Origin: CBDDBX01 sp965225955
Lineage (GTDB): Bacteria > Acidobacteriota > Aminicenantia > UBA2199
NCBI GenBank assembly: GCA_965225955.1
Contig: CBDDBX010000025.1
Location: forward strand, 1-50,985
Length of the DNA: 50,985 bases
Direction of reading: 5' to 3'
The translations under genes were made by a program, and so were the position numbers. Shown here one piece after another: positions 16,714 through 27,061 of this stretch. The notes beneath the pieces were generated by a model. It was given only the letters and a program-made list of their open reading frames with translations, was not told the DNA's origin and did not search any database. How positions within the stretch are numbered: position 1 is the stretch's first letter; each line of letters begins with the position of its first letter.

Positions 16714-19038
16714 TCAGATTTTAAAGACCTCCATCTTATTTTTCAGAATTTCTGAATCCTCTGCAAACTGCTCTGAAGTTCTTGCAACTTCTTCTACAGC
16801 AACTGTTGACTCAGTTACTGCTGCAGAAATAATCTGAGTATTATTATTGATATTCTCTACTGTTATATTTTCCTGATTTACTGCAGTTGCAATAGAAATC
16901 ATCAACTCCTGAACTTCATCACCGCTCTGAATTATCTCTTCCAGAATTTTCAGAGACTCTCTTCCAAGAGCTGTGCCTTTGGCCACCTCTTCTTCAGCAT
17001 CAGTCATAGCCTTATCAGCATCCCTTGCCTCATCCTGAAGTACTCTTATTATTTCTGCAATTTCCCTTGTAGCTTTACCTGTTCTTTCTGCCAGTTTTCT
17101 GACTTCATCAGCAACAACTGCAAAACCTCTTCCTGCCTCTCCGGCTCTTGCAGCTTCAATAGCCGCATTAAGAGCAAGAAGATTGGTCTGATCTGCAACA
17201 TCATTAATTACATCAATTATACTTCCTATTTTCTCTGAAGATGCTCCAAGATTATCTATATTTCTGGCAAGAACTCCTGTCTGATTTGCAATACTTTTTA
17301 ATGAATCTATAGATCTCTGGATTGTTTTGCCACCTGTTCTTGTTAATTCAGAAGATTTTTCTGTAGAACTATTAGCATTCTCCACAGCTTCTGCAATATC
17401 TGCTGAAGTTGAAGCAAGCTGTTTTACAGCAACAGCGATTTCCTCTGTCTGCTCTTTTTGTGACTCAGCAGTATTTGCCAGCTCTTCTGATGTAGATGAT
17501 AGTTGCATTGAAGCAGCACTTACGGAAGCAGTATTTGTAAACACATCTTTTATAAGCTCCTGGATTCTACTAAGAAAATCGTTTACACAACCCCCTACCT
17601 CTCCGATTTCATCTTTCGATATATCCGGCAACCTTACTGTGAGATCAGCATTATCTACAGCCAGTTCAAGAGTTTCCTTCATCTCCACAAGGGGTTTTGC
17701 CATCGCACCAGCAGTGAATCTGGCAAAGAAAGCAATTGCAATAATGAACCCCACCATTATAATAAGCATTCTGTTAAGGAGGTCATAAGCCGACTCTATA
17801 GCCTCCTCTTCATCGATATCACACAAAATTCCCCAATGTATCCCTTCAACATCCAGAGGTGCATATGCAGACAACACCCTTACCCCTCTGTAATCTTCTA
17901 CAATAAGCTCTCCGGTTTCTCCTTTAAGTGCCCTCTCTATTGTTTCGGAACTTACGTCCATTGTACCGATTACACTTCCCATATTTTCAATTCTTCTTAT
18001 ATCTTCAGCACTGCTGCCTTTCTGTTTAAGTAGTTTCATTAATCCATTCCTGTCTTCAATCCAGAAACGTGATTCTGTCCTGAGCTTATGATCAGATCCC
18101 ACAAGATAACACTCACCACTTCTTCCCAGACCTGCAGCTTTCCAGGCTTTATTATTGGTCATAATCTTATTGATTCTGCTGATTGGCAACTGAAACGCAA
18201 GGATTCCTTTCTTCACGCCGTTCTCAAAAACCGGTTTTGCAAGAAACGCTGCTTCTGCTCCATATGAAGGGTTGTACGGCATAAAATCTTCAACAATAAC
18301 ACTCTTTTTATCTGTTATTTCTGCAGCTTTCCTGACTGCGGTTGCCAGATTACTGTCCTTGTATGGACCATCAAAAAGAGATGTAACATAATCTACTTCT
18401 TTATAGACTGAGTAGATAATTACTCCGGTTTTATGATCGATAATAAAGATATCGTAATATTTAAACTCTTTAAGATACTCCCTTATTATAGGATGGTATC
18501 TCTTATGCACTTCACTGTATCGTGAGTTATCCGGCGCCTTATCAAGCATCTCTTTTGAGCCGACACTGTTGGGGTTATCAGTAATATATCTTTTCTGCAG
18601 AAGCAGGGAGGCACCTCTTTTACTGAGACACTCATCAACATTAAGAGGTTTATCTATGAATTTGTTCAGTCTGGGCAGATACTCCGAGCTGTAGAAACGT
18701 CTTACTGCATTACCAGCGTCTGCAACAAGATTACTGTTATTACCTGCTTCCTCCTCTATCATCCTGTAAGCTTCTGAAAACTTAGATGTTGCCTGAACAA
18801 CAGTACGGCTTGAAGCAAAGGTTCTCATCTGACTCATAACACTTTCCAGATACTCTGTAACATGTGCTTTTTTATTATTCCTCACAGCATCCAGTTTATG
18901 AAAACTCTCTTTAATATCCGCCTCTTTCAGCCCTGTAAAAGCCAGATATTCATAACAGAGCAGTGGTATAAGCGCTACAATAAGAAAGAGAAAAGTTAAT
19001 TTACCGGACATCTTAAGGTTATTCCATCTGTTTTTCAT
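16714..19038 (-). CDS. Methyl-accepting chemotaxis protein, dCache-type
   Basis: 774 residues. TM1 is at about 12-33. A large periplasmic sensor (about 35-420) has dCache-like segments (YDIFIIDHKTGVIIYSVYK, GECYLVGSDHKLRTESRF). TM2 is at about 424-446, followed by a HAMP domain (KPLVEMKETLELAVDNADLT) and a cytoplasmic signalling hairpin with the canonical tip NLLALNAAIEAARAGEAGRG. There is no C-terminal pentapeptide for CheR docking. GGGAG lies before the ATG. It is a paralogue of the next gene, with the same length and layout; the ligand is unknown. Confidence 0.95.
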   Translation of the reverse strand: MKNRWNNLKMSGKLTFLFLIVALIPLLCYEYLAFTGLKEADIKESFHKLDAVRNNKKAHVTEYLESVMSQMRTFASSRTVVQATSKFSEAYRMIEEEAGNNSNLVADAGNAVRRFYSSEYLPRLNKFIDKPLNVDECLSKRGASLLLQKRYITDNPNSVGSKEMLDKAPDNSRYSEVHKRYHPIIREYLKEFKYYDIFIIDHKTGVIIYSVYKEVDYVTSLFDGPYKDSNLATAVRKAAEITDKKSVIVEDFMPYNPSYGAEAAFLAKPVFENGVKKGILAFQLPISRINKIMTNNKAWKAAGLGRSGECYLVGSDHKLRTESRFWIEDRNGLMKLLKQKGSSAEDIRRIENMGSVIGTMDVSSETIERALKGETGELIVEDYRGVRVLSAYAPLDVEGIHWGILCDIDEEEAIESAYDLLNRMLIIMVGFIIAIAFFARFTAGAMAKPLVEMKETLELAVDNADLTVRLPDISKDEIGEVGGCVNDFLSRIQELIKDVFTNTASVSAASMQLSSTSEELANTAESQKEQTEEIAVAVKQLASTSADIAEAVENANSSTEKSSELTRTGGKTIQRSIDSLKSIANQTGVLARNIDNLGASSEKIGSIIDVINDVADQTNLLALNAAIEAARAGEAGRGFAVVADEVRKLAERTGKATREIAEIIRVLQDEARDADKAMTDAEEEVAKGTALGRESLKILEEIIQSGDEVQELMISIATAVNQENITVENINNNTQIISAAVTESTVAVEEVARTSEQFAEDSEILKNKMEVFKI

Positions 19039-19156
19039 TTTTAATATCTCCCAAATACAAATTTCTTTGTTACAACTGTTTTTAACTCTGCTATTCTCAT
19101 TAATTTAATAGCTCCAGGATTTCAACAGAATTTTATATCCGGTGATATTTTTAAGT

Positions 19157-21481
19157 CTAAATTGTAAACATTCCCACTCTTTTTCTAAGATCTTCTGCAT
19201 CTTTAACAAATTGCTCAGCTGTTCCTGCCACCTCAACAACTGAGTTCCCTGAACGATTTACAGCTTCAAGAATCTGGTCACCATTACTGCTTATAATCTC
19301 TATTGCTACATTCTCCTGTGTAATTGAGGTGGCAATCTCTCCCATAGCATCCTGAATATTTGCTCCTCTTTCTATGATCTGCTGAAGCAGTTTCAGAGAT
19401 TCCTGCCCTGATTCAGAGCCCTTCCTTACTTCAACTGAAGCTTTTTTCATTGCTCTGTTTGTACTCCATGCTTCATTCTGAAGCTGTTTTATTATTACAG
19501 AAATCTCTCTTGTCGATGCTGCTGTTCTTACAGCCAGTTTCCTCACCTCTTCAGCAACAACAGCAAAACCTCTCCCTGCATAACCTGCGCCTGCAGCTTC
19601 TATTGCAGCATTAAGAGCAAGAAGGTTGGTCTGATCTGCAACCCCATCTATTACATCAACGATTTTCCCTATCTTTCCGGCAGAGTCACTTAGATTGTCA
19701 ATATTACCGGACAGCTCTTCAGTCTGAGTTGCGATACCTCTGAGAGCATCAATGGATTTCTGAATTGTCTGTCCTCCGCTTACTGTTAGTTCTGATGCTT
19801 CAACTGAAGCTTTTCTTGTTTTTTCAACAGCCACAGATATCTCCCGGGAAGTGGAGTACAGCTCTTTTACAGATTTAACTATTTCCCCGGTTTTCTCTTT
19901 CTGGGATCTTGCTGAAGATGCCAGATTTTCCGATGTTTCAGACAGTTTATTTGAAGAGATACCTACCTCACTACTGTTCCGGTGCACCTCTTTCATAAGC
20001 TCCTGCATTCTCTCCATAAATGCATTAATGCTTCTTCCCACATCCCCCACCTCATCTCTGTAGAGTGCAGGTAACCTCACTGTAAGGTCAGCATTCTCTA
20101 CAGCTTTTCCAAGAGTTCCCTTCATCTTAACAAGAGGTTTTGAAATTGTCTGGGCCACATATCTTGCACCCCATACGATGAGGCCAGAAAACAGAATGAT
20201 CAGACCTCCCATTCTAAGTAGGAGACTATACGATGAACTTACAGCTTCACTCTTGCTCTGTTCAACAATTAATCCCCATCTCAAACCGGATATATCGAGT
20301 TTTGTATAAGCCGCAAAGACCTCATCACCTTTGTAATTCCTTGTGCAGATAACCCCGGTTTCTCCTGCAACTGCTTTTTCCACACCTTCACCATCAGCCA
20401 TGAAATATCCGATCTTTCTTTTATTCTCCGGTATCTTCTTTAAAATATCCAGGGGAGTATCTTTCTTATTAGTTTCCTTTCTTAATCTCTCCCTCTCTTC
20501 AACTACTTCTCTCAGATCTGTTCTGATAGTTCTGTCCCTGCCTACCAGATAACAGTCCCCACTATCTCCAAGACCATACTCTTTCCACCTGCCATTACTT
20601 GTCATAATCTCATTGATTCTATCTACAGGCATCTGAAATATAAGAATTCCGATCTTATTATCCCTTCTGTCAAGTACAGGAACAGATATAAAAGCTGCCT
20701 GTTTACCTAAAGAGGGTGCATAAGCCTCAAAATCCACTATTACAGCTTCTCTCTTCTCAGACTCTGCTGCAAGTTTAAAAGCCTTCCCCAGATTAGTATT
20801 TTTATATGGACCATCCAGAAGAGAGGTACAGTAATCCACTTTCTTGTAGACTGAATATATTATGACTCCTGTTTCAGGATCCACCAGCATAATATCATCA
20901 TATCCAAACTGAATTTTGTAGCTTCTGAAAAAAGGATGGTACTGCTCATGAGCTGTAGTATATGTTGTTTCGTCATATGCTCCGTCCAGTCTCTCCTTTT
21001 CAGTGGGAGAGTTTGAATTAAGAACCATGTATTTAGCCTGTAACGCAACTGAGTTATCCCTTCGGGGACAGCGCATTTCTGCACTCATCTCTTCTCCCGG
21101 GTTCTTCTTCAGAAGAGGAAGAAACTCAGATTTGTAATAGCCCTTTATACTTCTGCTATAACTCTCTTTACGATGCTCATCCACCTCATACTCTTCTGCT
21201 GCAAGCTCCCAACCCTCTTTGAGCTGTCTCATTCCCTGAACAATCATACGGCTTTCAGAAAAAGCCATAATCTGATTAATTACATTATCAATCGCACCTC
21301 TTACCTGATCTCTTTTAATATTCCGTACGGCCTCCAGTTTTCTGATTTCTGCCTCTTCCATTGAAGAGAAAACATCATCAAATGCCATTCCTGCAAATGT
21401 TACTAATGGTATAAGCGATACCACCAGAATAACCAGAAGAAGTTTTCCGGTCATGTTAAGATCTTTCCACCATTTTTTCAT
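19157..21481 (-). CDS. Methyl-accepting chemotaxis protein paralogue with altered tip
   Basis: 774 residues, the same architecture as its neighbour: TM1 about 12-32, dCache-type sensor with YDDIMLVDPETGVIIYSVYK and GDCYLVGRDRTIRTD, TM2, HAMP and signalling hairpin. The tip reads NLLALNAAIEAAGAGYAGRG. The normally invariant Arg (here Gly631) and Glu (here Tyr634) are replaced. These align with Tsr R388 and E391, contacts between receptor dimers in the trimer and in the CheA/CheW array. The rest of the tip is intact, so it is not simply decaying. Confidence 0.93.
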   Translation of the reverse strand: MKKWWKDLNMTGKLLLVILVVSLIPLVTFAGMAFDDVFSSMEEAEIRKLEAVRNIKRDQVRGAIDNVINQIMAFSESRMIVQGMRQLKEGWELAAEEYEVDEHRKESYSRSIKGYYKSEFLPLLKKNPGEEMSAEMRCPRRDNSVALQAKYMVLNSNSPTEKERLDGAYDETTYTTAHEQYHPFFRSYKIQFGYDDIMLVDPETGVIIYSVYKKVDYCTSLLDGPYKNTNLGKAFKLAAESEKREAVIVDFEAYAPSLGKQAAFISVPVLDRRDNKIGILIFQMPVDRINEIMTSNGRWKEYGLGDSGDCYLVGRDRTIRTDLREVVEERERLRKETNKKDTPLDILKKIPENKRKIGYFMADGEGVEKAVAGETGVICTRNYKGDEVFAAYTKLDISGLRWGLIVEQSKSEAVSSSYSLLLRMGGLIILFSGLIVWGARYVAQTISKPLVKMKGTLGKAVENADLTVRLPALYRDEVGDVGRSINAFMERMQELMKEVHRNSSEVGISSNKLSETSENLASSARSQKEKTGEIVKSVKELYSTSREISVAVEKTRKASVEASELTVSGGQTIQKSIDALRGIATQTEELSGNIDNLSDSAGKIGKIVDVIDGVADQTNLLALNAAIEAAGAGYAGRGFAVVAEEVRKLAVRTAASTREISVIIKQLQNEAWSTNRAMKKASVEVRKGSESGQESLKLLQQIIERGANIQDAMGEIATSITQENVAIEIISSNGDQILEAVNRSGNSVVEVAGTAEQFVKDAEDLRKRVGMFTI

Positions 21482-21548
21482 AGACTACTCCCTGTGACTA
21501 CATTACAACCTTTGATACAACCTTAGTTGATAGACATTATTCAGCTGG

Positions 21549-24500
21549 TCAGAGCCATCTTACCAGGCTGAAATCCTGTCTGTGAGGAAGTAAAGAATTG
21601 TCTGCATATATTCTGAAGCCGTAGTTGAAACTACCTGCTTTTCTTAGTTCCATACCAAGTTTAAATACTGCCCTTGTACCTTCACCCTGCTCTTTCAGCA
21701 TCTTTATGGATTTAAAAGAGTTGAGCTTCCCGTCTCTTCCGGTACGGGCAAAAACCATCTCCACATTTACATCGTCAACAGAGAGGTTCTTCAGATCCAG
21801 TTCCAGTTCAATATCGTGCCTCTCTCCAAGAGTAAGCTGCTTATGTAGAGTATCCGGCAGGTCAAACCTTAAGACTTCAATTTTATTCCAGTTATGTCTG
21901 ACTCTCTTTTTCCAGTCCTTAATCTCTTTTGCCATAGCATAACTGTTCTCCCTGATCCGGCTGGTACGTTTCCAGAGGGATGAATAGAATCGGTTTTTAT
22001 AGTCATCCAGCATTCTTCCTGTGGTAAATTCCGGTACAATTTCCCCCAGAGATATCTTTATTTTGTTTATCCAGTCAGAAGGTATCCCCTCTTCATCACG
22101 ATTATAGAAAGAGGGTACTATCTCATTCTCAATAATTGAGTATATAAGTTCTGCATCCAGTTCATTCTGGAACTCCTGATTTTCATAAGATTTCTGTTCA
22201 GGCAGAGCCCATCCTCCACCTTCACGATAACCTTCCACCCACCATCCATCCAGAACACTGAAATGGAGAGCTCCATTCATTATAGCTTTCATACCACTGG
22301 TGCCTGAAGCTTCAAGAGGCCTTGTAGGAGTATTGAGCCATACATCAACCCCTTTAACCATCTGTTTTGCCATTCTTATATCGTAATTCTCAAGGAACAG
22401 TATCTTTCCCTGAAACTCTTCTCTTTTTGAAATATCGATGATTCTTTTAATAAGATGCTGCCCTTCTACATCCCGGGGATGCGCTTTACCGGCAAATACA
22501 AATCTTACGGGATACCCTGGATTGTTTACTATCGCAGCCAGTCTGTCGAGATCCCTGAAAAGCAGGTGGGCTCTCTTATATGTTGCAAAACGCCTGGCAA
22601 ATCCAATTGTAAGAGCCTCAGGATCAATAGTTTTTGTAATTGACATAATCTTCTGAGGGGATTCTCTTAATGCTCCCATCTGTTTCTCTACTGTTTTTTT
22701 CAGATAATCTGCAAATTGCTTTTTAAGTTCGGTTCTTATATTCCATATTTTTCCGCTATCAATAGCTTGTACCGTTCCCCGGATATCTTTACCACCAGTT
22801 CCATTACATGCATCATCTCCAGGCTCCTCTCCCAGAAGCCGGCACCACTCTGAAGAGGCCCAGGTTCTCATATGAACACCATTGGTAACATAGCCTATAT
22901 GGGACTCATCTTTCATATACCCGGGCCACATTGGCTGAAACATATCTTTTGAGACTTCACCATGCAGGTAACTGACTCCATTCACTTCCTGGGATATATT
23001 TACTGCCAGAGCACTCATTGAGAAGAGATCCGATTCCTCAAACAGCCCACTGTTTCCGAGTTGCATCAACTCCTCCCAGGATATCTGCAGGCTTTCTGCA
23101 AAATGTGCAAGATAGACACGCATAAGCTCTTCAGTAAAAACATCGTGTCCTGCAGGAACCGGAGTATGAGTTGTAAACAGAGTAGAACCTCTTATAATTT
23201 CGAGAGCCTCTCCATATGAAAGCTTCCTCATATTCTTGAGTCTTTTTAGCCTCTCAAGACCGATAAACGCTGCATGCCCTTCATTACAGTGATAGAGATC
23301 GGGATTTATTCCCAGAATATCCAGAGCTCTTATTCCTCCTATTCCAAGAACAATCTCCTGCTTAATACGGTTCTCACTGTCTCCTCCATAAAGCTGATGG
23401 GTTATATATCTGTCTTCATCTGAATTATCACTAAGATCAGTATCCAGAAGGATCAAAGTTATACGTCCCACCTCAACTTTCCAGAGCCTTACTTTAAGCT
23501 GCCTTCCCGGAAGAGAAACAGATATAGTTATAAACTCATCATTTTCGTCTTTAAAAGGAGTTATCGGTAATTCTGCAAACTGCTGATAATCGTATTCAGC
23601 CTCCTGTTCACCACTTACAGTAAGTCTCTGCCTGAAATAGCCATACCTGTAAAGCAAACCTACTCCCACCATTCTGGTATTGGTATCACTGGCCTCTTTA
23701 AGATAGTCTCCTGCCAGAATCCCCAGACCACCGGAAAAGATCTTAAGTGAGTCGTGTAACCCGAACTCCATACTGAAGTAAGCGATAAGTGGATCAGCAT
23801 CAGAAGTACTGCAGCTCATATACTCCTCAAATCTCTTCTCTACATCTTTCAGGTTTTCCAGATACTTCTGATTTCTTGCAAACCGTTTAAGTTTGTCATA
23901 AGAGATCTCTTCAAGAAAAACCACCGGATTTTCAGCGCAACACTCCCACAACTCCTCATCCAGATCTCTGAATAGTCTGACAGCCCTGCAGTTCCAGCTC
24001 CACCAGAGATTTTTTGATAATTGCAGCAGAAAATTCAGTTCCTGAGGCACTGATGATCTGACAAAAGCGTTCATCCATATGGGATGTGTATCAAAAGCAG
24101 GAATAGTTACATCAGCAGTATCTCCGGTTCCAAGAGCTACTGAACTCTCCTCTTTCCTTTTACCCAGCTTATCTATAACAATTCCGTATGCACTGTAGTA
24201 GTATTTAATCAGATTATTCCAGAGAGCAATACGGGATATATAGAAAGCCTTTTCCCTCATATATTCTGCTGTTTTTCCATCTCTTGAAGAGATATTCCGT
24301 ATTGCCGCCTCAATCTGCTCAGCCACATCATCCTCTTCACCATCATCTCTTGGGATAACCTCCAGAGCAGAGTCGTGATCTATTGATGCACTCTGAACCC
24401 ATAGTCCGAAACCAGTAAGAGTGGTTGTTACTGTAGGCACATGAAATGCCAGACTCTCCAGTGGTGTATATCCCCAGGGTTCGTAATAGGAAGGGAACAC

Positions 24501-25796
24501 AGTCATGTCAAAACCGATTAGAAGATCAAAATAGGTTTTATTGAATATTCCATCCTGACCATTCAGATATACCGGTACAAATATAACTTTTACTCTGTCC
24601 TCAGTACCATTACCCAGACCCGCTTCACTGATCTTCCTATATACCGAATCGTACTCTGCATCATGAAGTCCGTGAGTAAGATAGGTTCCTGCTCCTCCGA
24701 ACTCCACCTCTTCTCCATCAAGCTTCCTTCTCAAAACCGGATCAAAGCCGTAGTTGTGAGCCGGAACCAGCACAAATGCAAGAACATCTTTATCCAGACT
24801 ACCGGATTGATTGAGTTTTCCCAGAGCATCTATATAGACATCCAGACCTTTATTTTTGAACTCATACCTGCCACTTGTGCATATAAGAAGAGTGTCATCG
24901 GAAAACCGGTGGTTTAAAAGAGCTTCACCAACCTCAAAGAGTCTTTCCCGGGCCTCTTCCCTCCTTTTATCAAAAATATCCTGTGACGGAACAAAGCTGT
25001 CTTCAAAACCATTTGGAGTAACAAGGTCTACCTCTTTATCCAGAAACCAGGCACACTCTACAGCAGTAATATTACTTACAGTAGAAAAACAGTCCGCATT
25101 CTCTGCAGATAGTTTTTCCAGAGAGTGTTTTGCCACAACATTAAATTCTCTGGCCTTTGATGCAGGATTATACTTCTTAAGATCTCCATAAAGAGGTTGT
25201 CCATTACCTGCAATAGATCTCCCAAGTACTGTAGCATGACTTGTAAAGGCTGTACCTACAAAAGGAGAGTTATTTTTAAGAAAAAGAACACCGGAGCCAG
25301 TCATCCATTCATGAAAATGTGCTATTACTTTTTCATCACCACTCAGGTTAAAACGGCAGTAACTATCTATAACCTGCCCTGCAGCATAACCAAAAAGAGT
25401 CGGTTCAATATAGTCCCACTGACCGGATATAGAGTCCAGACCAAACTCTTCCCACAATGATGCAAAAATCTTATCTTTACTTGAAAAAAGAGAGGTAAAA
25501 TCGATAAGAACTGCAAGAGGAGATGAGGTAATATTCCATCGTCCGACTCTTATTTTGAGTCCTTTACTCTTAACCACCTCTTTCCAGCCGGAGAGTATAT
25601 TATAGTCTTCAATAAATTCTGTATTATCCTCACCACCGGAGTTAACATCCGGCCCGATCATAATAAGCCGATCCTCCATTTTCTCTTTGAGGCACACAGA
25701 TTTTGTAGACAGAACAGTGTGTATTCCCCCTACTTTATTGCAAACTTCCCAACTTACTTCAAAAAGATAATCCGGTAATTCCTGTCTGAAAACCAT
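21549..25796 (-). CDS. Glycogen synthase (GT3-like)-alpha-glucan phosphorylase (GT35) fusion
   Basis: A 1,415-residue two-enzyme protein. Residues about 1-560 are a GT3/eukaryote-like glycogen synthase (CNKVGGIHTVLSTK, AHFHEWMTG, SHATVLGRSIAG, YYEPWGYTPLESLAFHVPT). From about 575 there is a DUF3417-type lead (QLSKNLWWSWN) and a full glucan phosphorylase, with the PLP Lys at about 1170 in EASGTSGMKA. Chain building and phosphorolysis are thus on one polypeptide, a known but limited arrangement. It is the last gene of the glycogen operon. A 9-bp AT-rich inverted repeat lies just before its AAGGAGAG site. Confidence 0.93.
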   Translation of the reverse strand: MVFRQELPDYLFEVSWEVCNKVGGIHTVLSTKSVCLKEKMEDRLIMIGPDVNSGGEDNTEFIEDYNILSGWKEVVKSKGLKIRVGRWNITSSPLAVLIDFTSLFSSKDKIFASLWEEFGLDSISGQWDYIEPTLFGYAAGQVIDSYCRFNLSGDEKVIAHFHEWMTGSGVLFLKNNSPFVGTAFTSHATVLGRSIAGNGQPLYGDLKKYNPASKAREFNVVAKHSLEKLSAENADCFSTVSNITAVECAWFLDKEVDLVTPNGFEDSFVPSQDIFDKRREEARERLFEVGEALLNHRFSDDTLLICTSGRYEFKNKGLDVYIDALGKLNQSGSLDKDVLAFVLVPAHNYGFDPVLRRKLDGEEVEFGGAGTYLTHGLHDAEYDSVYRKISEAGLGNGTEDRVKVIFVPVYLNGQDGIFNKTYFDLLIGFDMTVFPSYYEPWGYTPLESLAFHVPTVTTTLTGFGLWVQSASIDHDSALEVIPRDDGEEDDVAEQIEAAIRNISSRDGKTAEYMREKAFYISRIALWNNLIKYYYSAYGIVIDKLGKRKEESSVALGTGDTADVTIPAFDTHPIWMNAFVRSSVPQELNFLLQLSKNLWWSWNCRAVRLFRDLDEELWECCAENPVVFLEEISYDKLKRFARNQKYLENLKDVEKRFEEYMSCSTSDADPLIAYFSMEFGLHDSLKIFSGGLGILAGDYLKEASDTNTRMVGVGLLYRYGYFRQRLTVSGEQEAEYDYQQFAELPITPFKDENDEFITISVSLPGRQLKVRLWKVEVGRITLILLDTDLSDNSDEDRYITHQLYGGDSENRIKQEIVLGIGGIRALDILGINPDLYHCNEGHAAFIGLERLKRLKNMRKLSYGEALEIIRGSTLFTTHTPVPAGHDVFTEELMRVYLAHFAESLQISWEELMQLGNSGLFEESDLFSMSALAVNISQEVNGVSYLHGEVSKDMFQPMWPGYMKDESHIGYVTNGVHMRTWASSEWCRLLGEEPGDDACNGTGGKDIRGTVQAIDSGKIWNIRTELKKQFADYLKKTVEKQMGALRESPQKIMSITKTIDPEALTIGFARRFATYKRAHLLFRDLDRLAAIVNNPGYPVRFVFAGKAHPRDVEGQHLIKRIIDISKREEFQGKILFLENYDIRMAKQMVKGVDVWLNTPTRPLEASGTSGMKAIMNGALHFSVLDGWWVEGYREGGGWALPEQKSYENQEFQNELDAELIYSIIENEIVPSFYNRDEEGIPSDWINKIKISLGEIVPEFTTGRMLDDYKNRFYSSLWKRTSRIRENSYAMAKEIKDWKKRVRHNWNKIEVLRFDLPDTLHKQLTLGERHDIELELDLKNLSVDDVNVEMVFARTGRDGKLNSFKSIKMLKEQGEGTRAVFKLGMELRKAGSFNYGFRIYADNSLLPHRQDFSLVRWL

Positions 25797-25807
25797 ATTA
25801 CTCTCCT

Positions 25808-25830
25808 TATATTAAAAGCTTACCTTTTAA
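25808..25830. promoter_or_regulatory. Inverted repeat before the synthase-phosphorylase gene
   Basis: TATTAAAAG-CTTAC-CTTTTAATA, a perfect 9-bp stem with a 5-base loop. It overlaps the end of the GH57 gene and lies just upstream of the next ribosome binding site. It could be an mRNA processing or attenuation hairpin; there is no T-run, so it is not a standard terminator. Confidence 0.4.
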
Positions 25831-27035
25831 TACCTGATCTCTCTGGATCTGTTCTCCTCATCAACTCTTATAGTAAAGTCACTAAGTACATTCATATAAT
25901 TTACAAAGGCTTCGTAAGGAGTTGAGTAGGGATTGAAATATTTGTGCACATCACCGTCTGAGAAAAACTTAGTACACATATAGTAGAAATGGTCACTGGT
26001 CTGTAGTTTAATCCAGTCATCCAGTAACTTCCTGTCTCCTTTCTTCTTCACCTTTTCTCTCAGTTTATAGAGCTGGTTATAAGACTCATCCTGCAGCTCA
26101 TTACCAAGCCAGGCTGTAAGATCTCTCTCATTATCAGCCCATGATATAGGATGTGGAACATCGACACTTCCTACAGGCTGATGAGTTGCCACAACCTCTG
26201 AAGGAGTCATAAAACTGAAATCTGTCTCATTTATTGCTATACCGGGGAAATGTGTCATGAAATCGAATATTCCTGTCTCTTCCCACTGGTGCTCCCCAAA
26301 AGTTTCGTAATCCATAAAGAGATTTATAATCTCCTCATTTGCCGGTACACTTCTTAACCAGTTAATATATTTTTCTGAAGTCAGAGGCCACTCTCCCCAG
26401 GCTCTCTCAGAAAATCTGAAAGCAATATCGTCACTCAGTTTATAGTTTTTAAGCAACAGTTTAAGCTTTGGAGCTTCTGCATTGCAGTAGACAAAGTTGG
26501 GACTTTTCCACCCAAGGATTCTGTCAGCACCTTCTGTCAGCATAGTTCTGAATCCCATATCCAGAACCTTTTTGCCGATTTCATTTGAGTAGATCAGCTC
26601 AGTGTTTCTGAAAACCGAAGGTTCTACACCAAAATACTCCATCAGAATATCTGAGTGCATTTTAACCTGTTCTGTAAACTCTTCACTACTTGTGAGACTT
26701 GAAAGGGAGTGTGAGAAGGTCTCCCCAAGTAATTCAACATTACCTGTAGCCACAAGTTCCTGAAAACTTTTCAGTACCTCCGGCTCATATCTGGCAAACT
26801 GTTCAAGAGCTGTTCCGGAAATTGAGAAGCTGACCTTGAACTTCTCTCCATATTTTTTTATAAGATTCATAAGAACTCTGTTGGCAGGAAGGTAACACTT
26901 TTCCGCCACTTTTTTCAGAATTCTGCTGTTCTCTTCTTCATCAAAATAGTTATGATCTTCTCCAATATCAAAAAATCTATACCTCTTCAGCCTGAACGGC
27001 TGGTGAACCTGAAAATAGAAACAGACTGTTCTCAT
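25827..27035 (-). CDS. GH57 glycoside hydrolase (alpha-amylase-like)
   Basis: 402 residues from the ATG at 27035, which has GGAGG seven bases upstream. A longer frame from 27065 overlaps the GT4 stop and has no such site. GH57 motifs are FYFQVHQPFR (motif 1), LLGETFSHSL (motif 2), FRNTELIYSNEIG (motif 3, with the nucleophile Glu) and LFMDYETFGEHQWEE (motif 4, with the acid Asp). It likely hydrolyses or rearranges alpha-glucans. The debranching enzyme-GT4-GH57 trio is a recurring glycogen neighbourhood. Confidence 0.92.
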   Translation of the reverse strand: MRTVCFYFQVHQPFRLKRYRFFDIGEDHNYFDEEENSRILKKVAEKCYLPANRVLMNLIKKYGEKFKVSFSISGTALEQFARYEPEVLKSFQELVATGNVELLGETFSHSLSSLTSSEEFTEQVKMHSDILMEYFGVEPSVFRNTELIYSNEIGKKVLDMGFRTMLTEGADRILGWKSPNFVYCNAEAPKLKLLLKNYKLSDDIAFRFSERAWGEWPLTSEKYINWLRSVPANEEIINLFMDYETFGEHQWEETGIFDFMTHFPGIAINETDFSFMTPSEVVATHQPVGSVDVPHPISWADNERDLTAWLGNELQDESYNQLYKLREKVKKKGDRKLLDDWIKLQTSDHFYYMCTKFFSDGDVHKYFNPYSTPYEAFVNYMNVLSDFTIRVDEENRSREIRY

Positions 27036-27061
27036 TATTTTTCCTCCGGTAATACGCCTTT

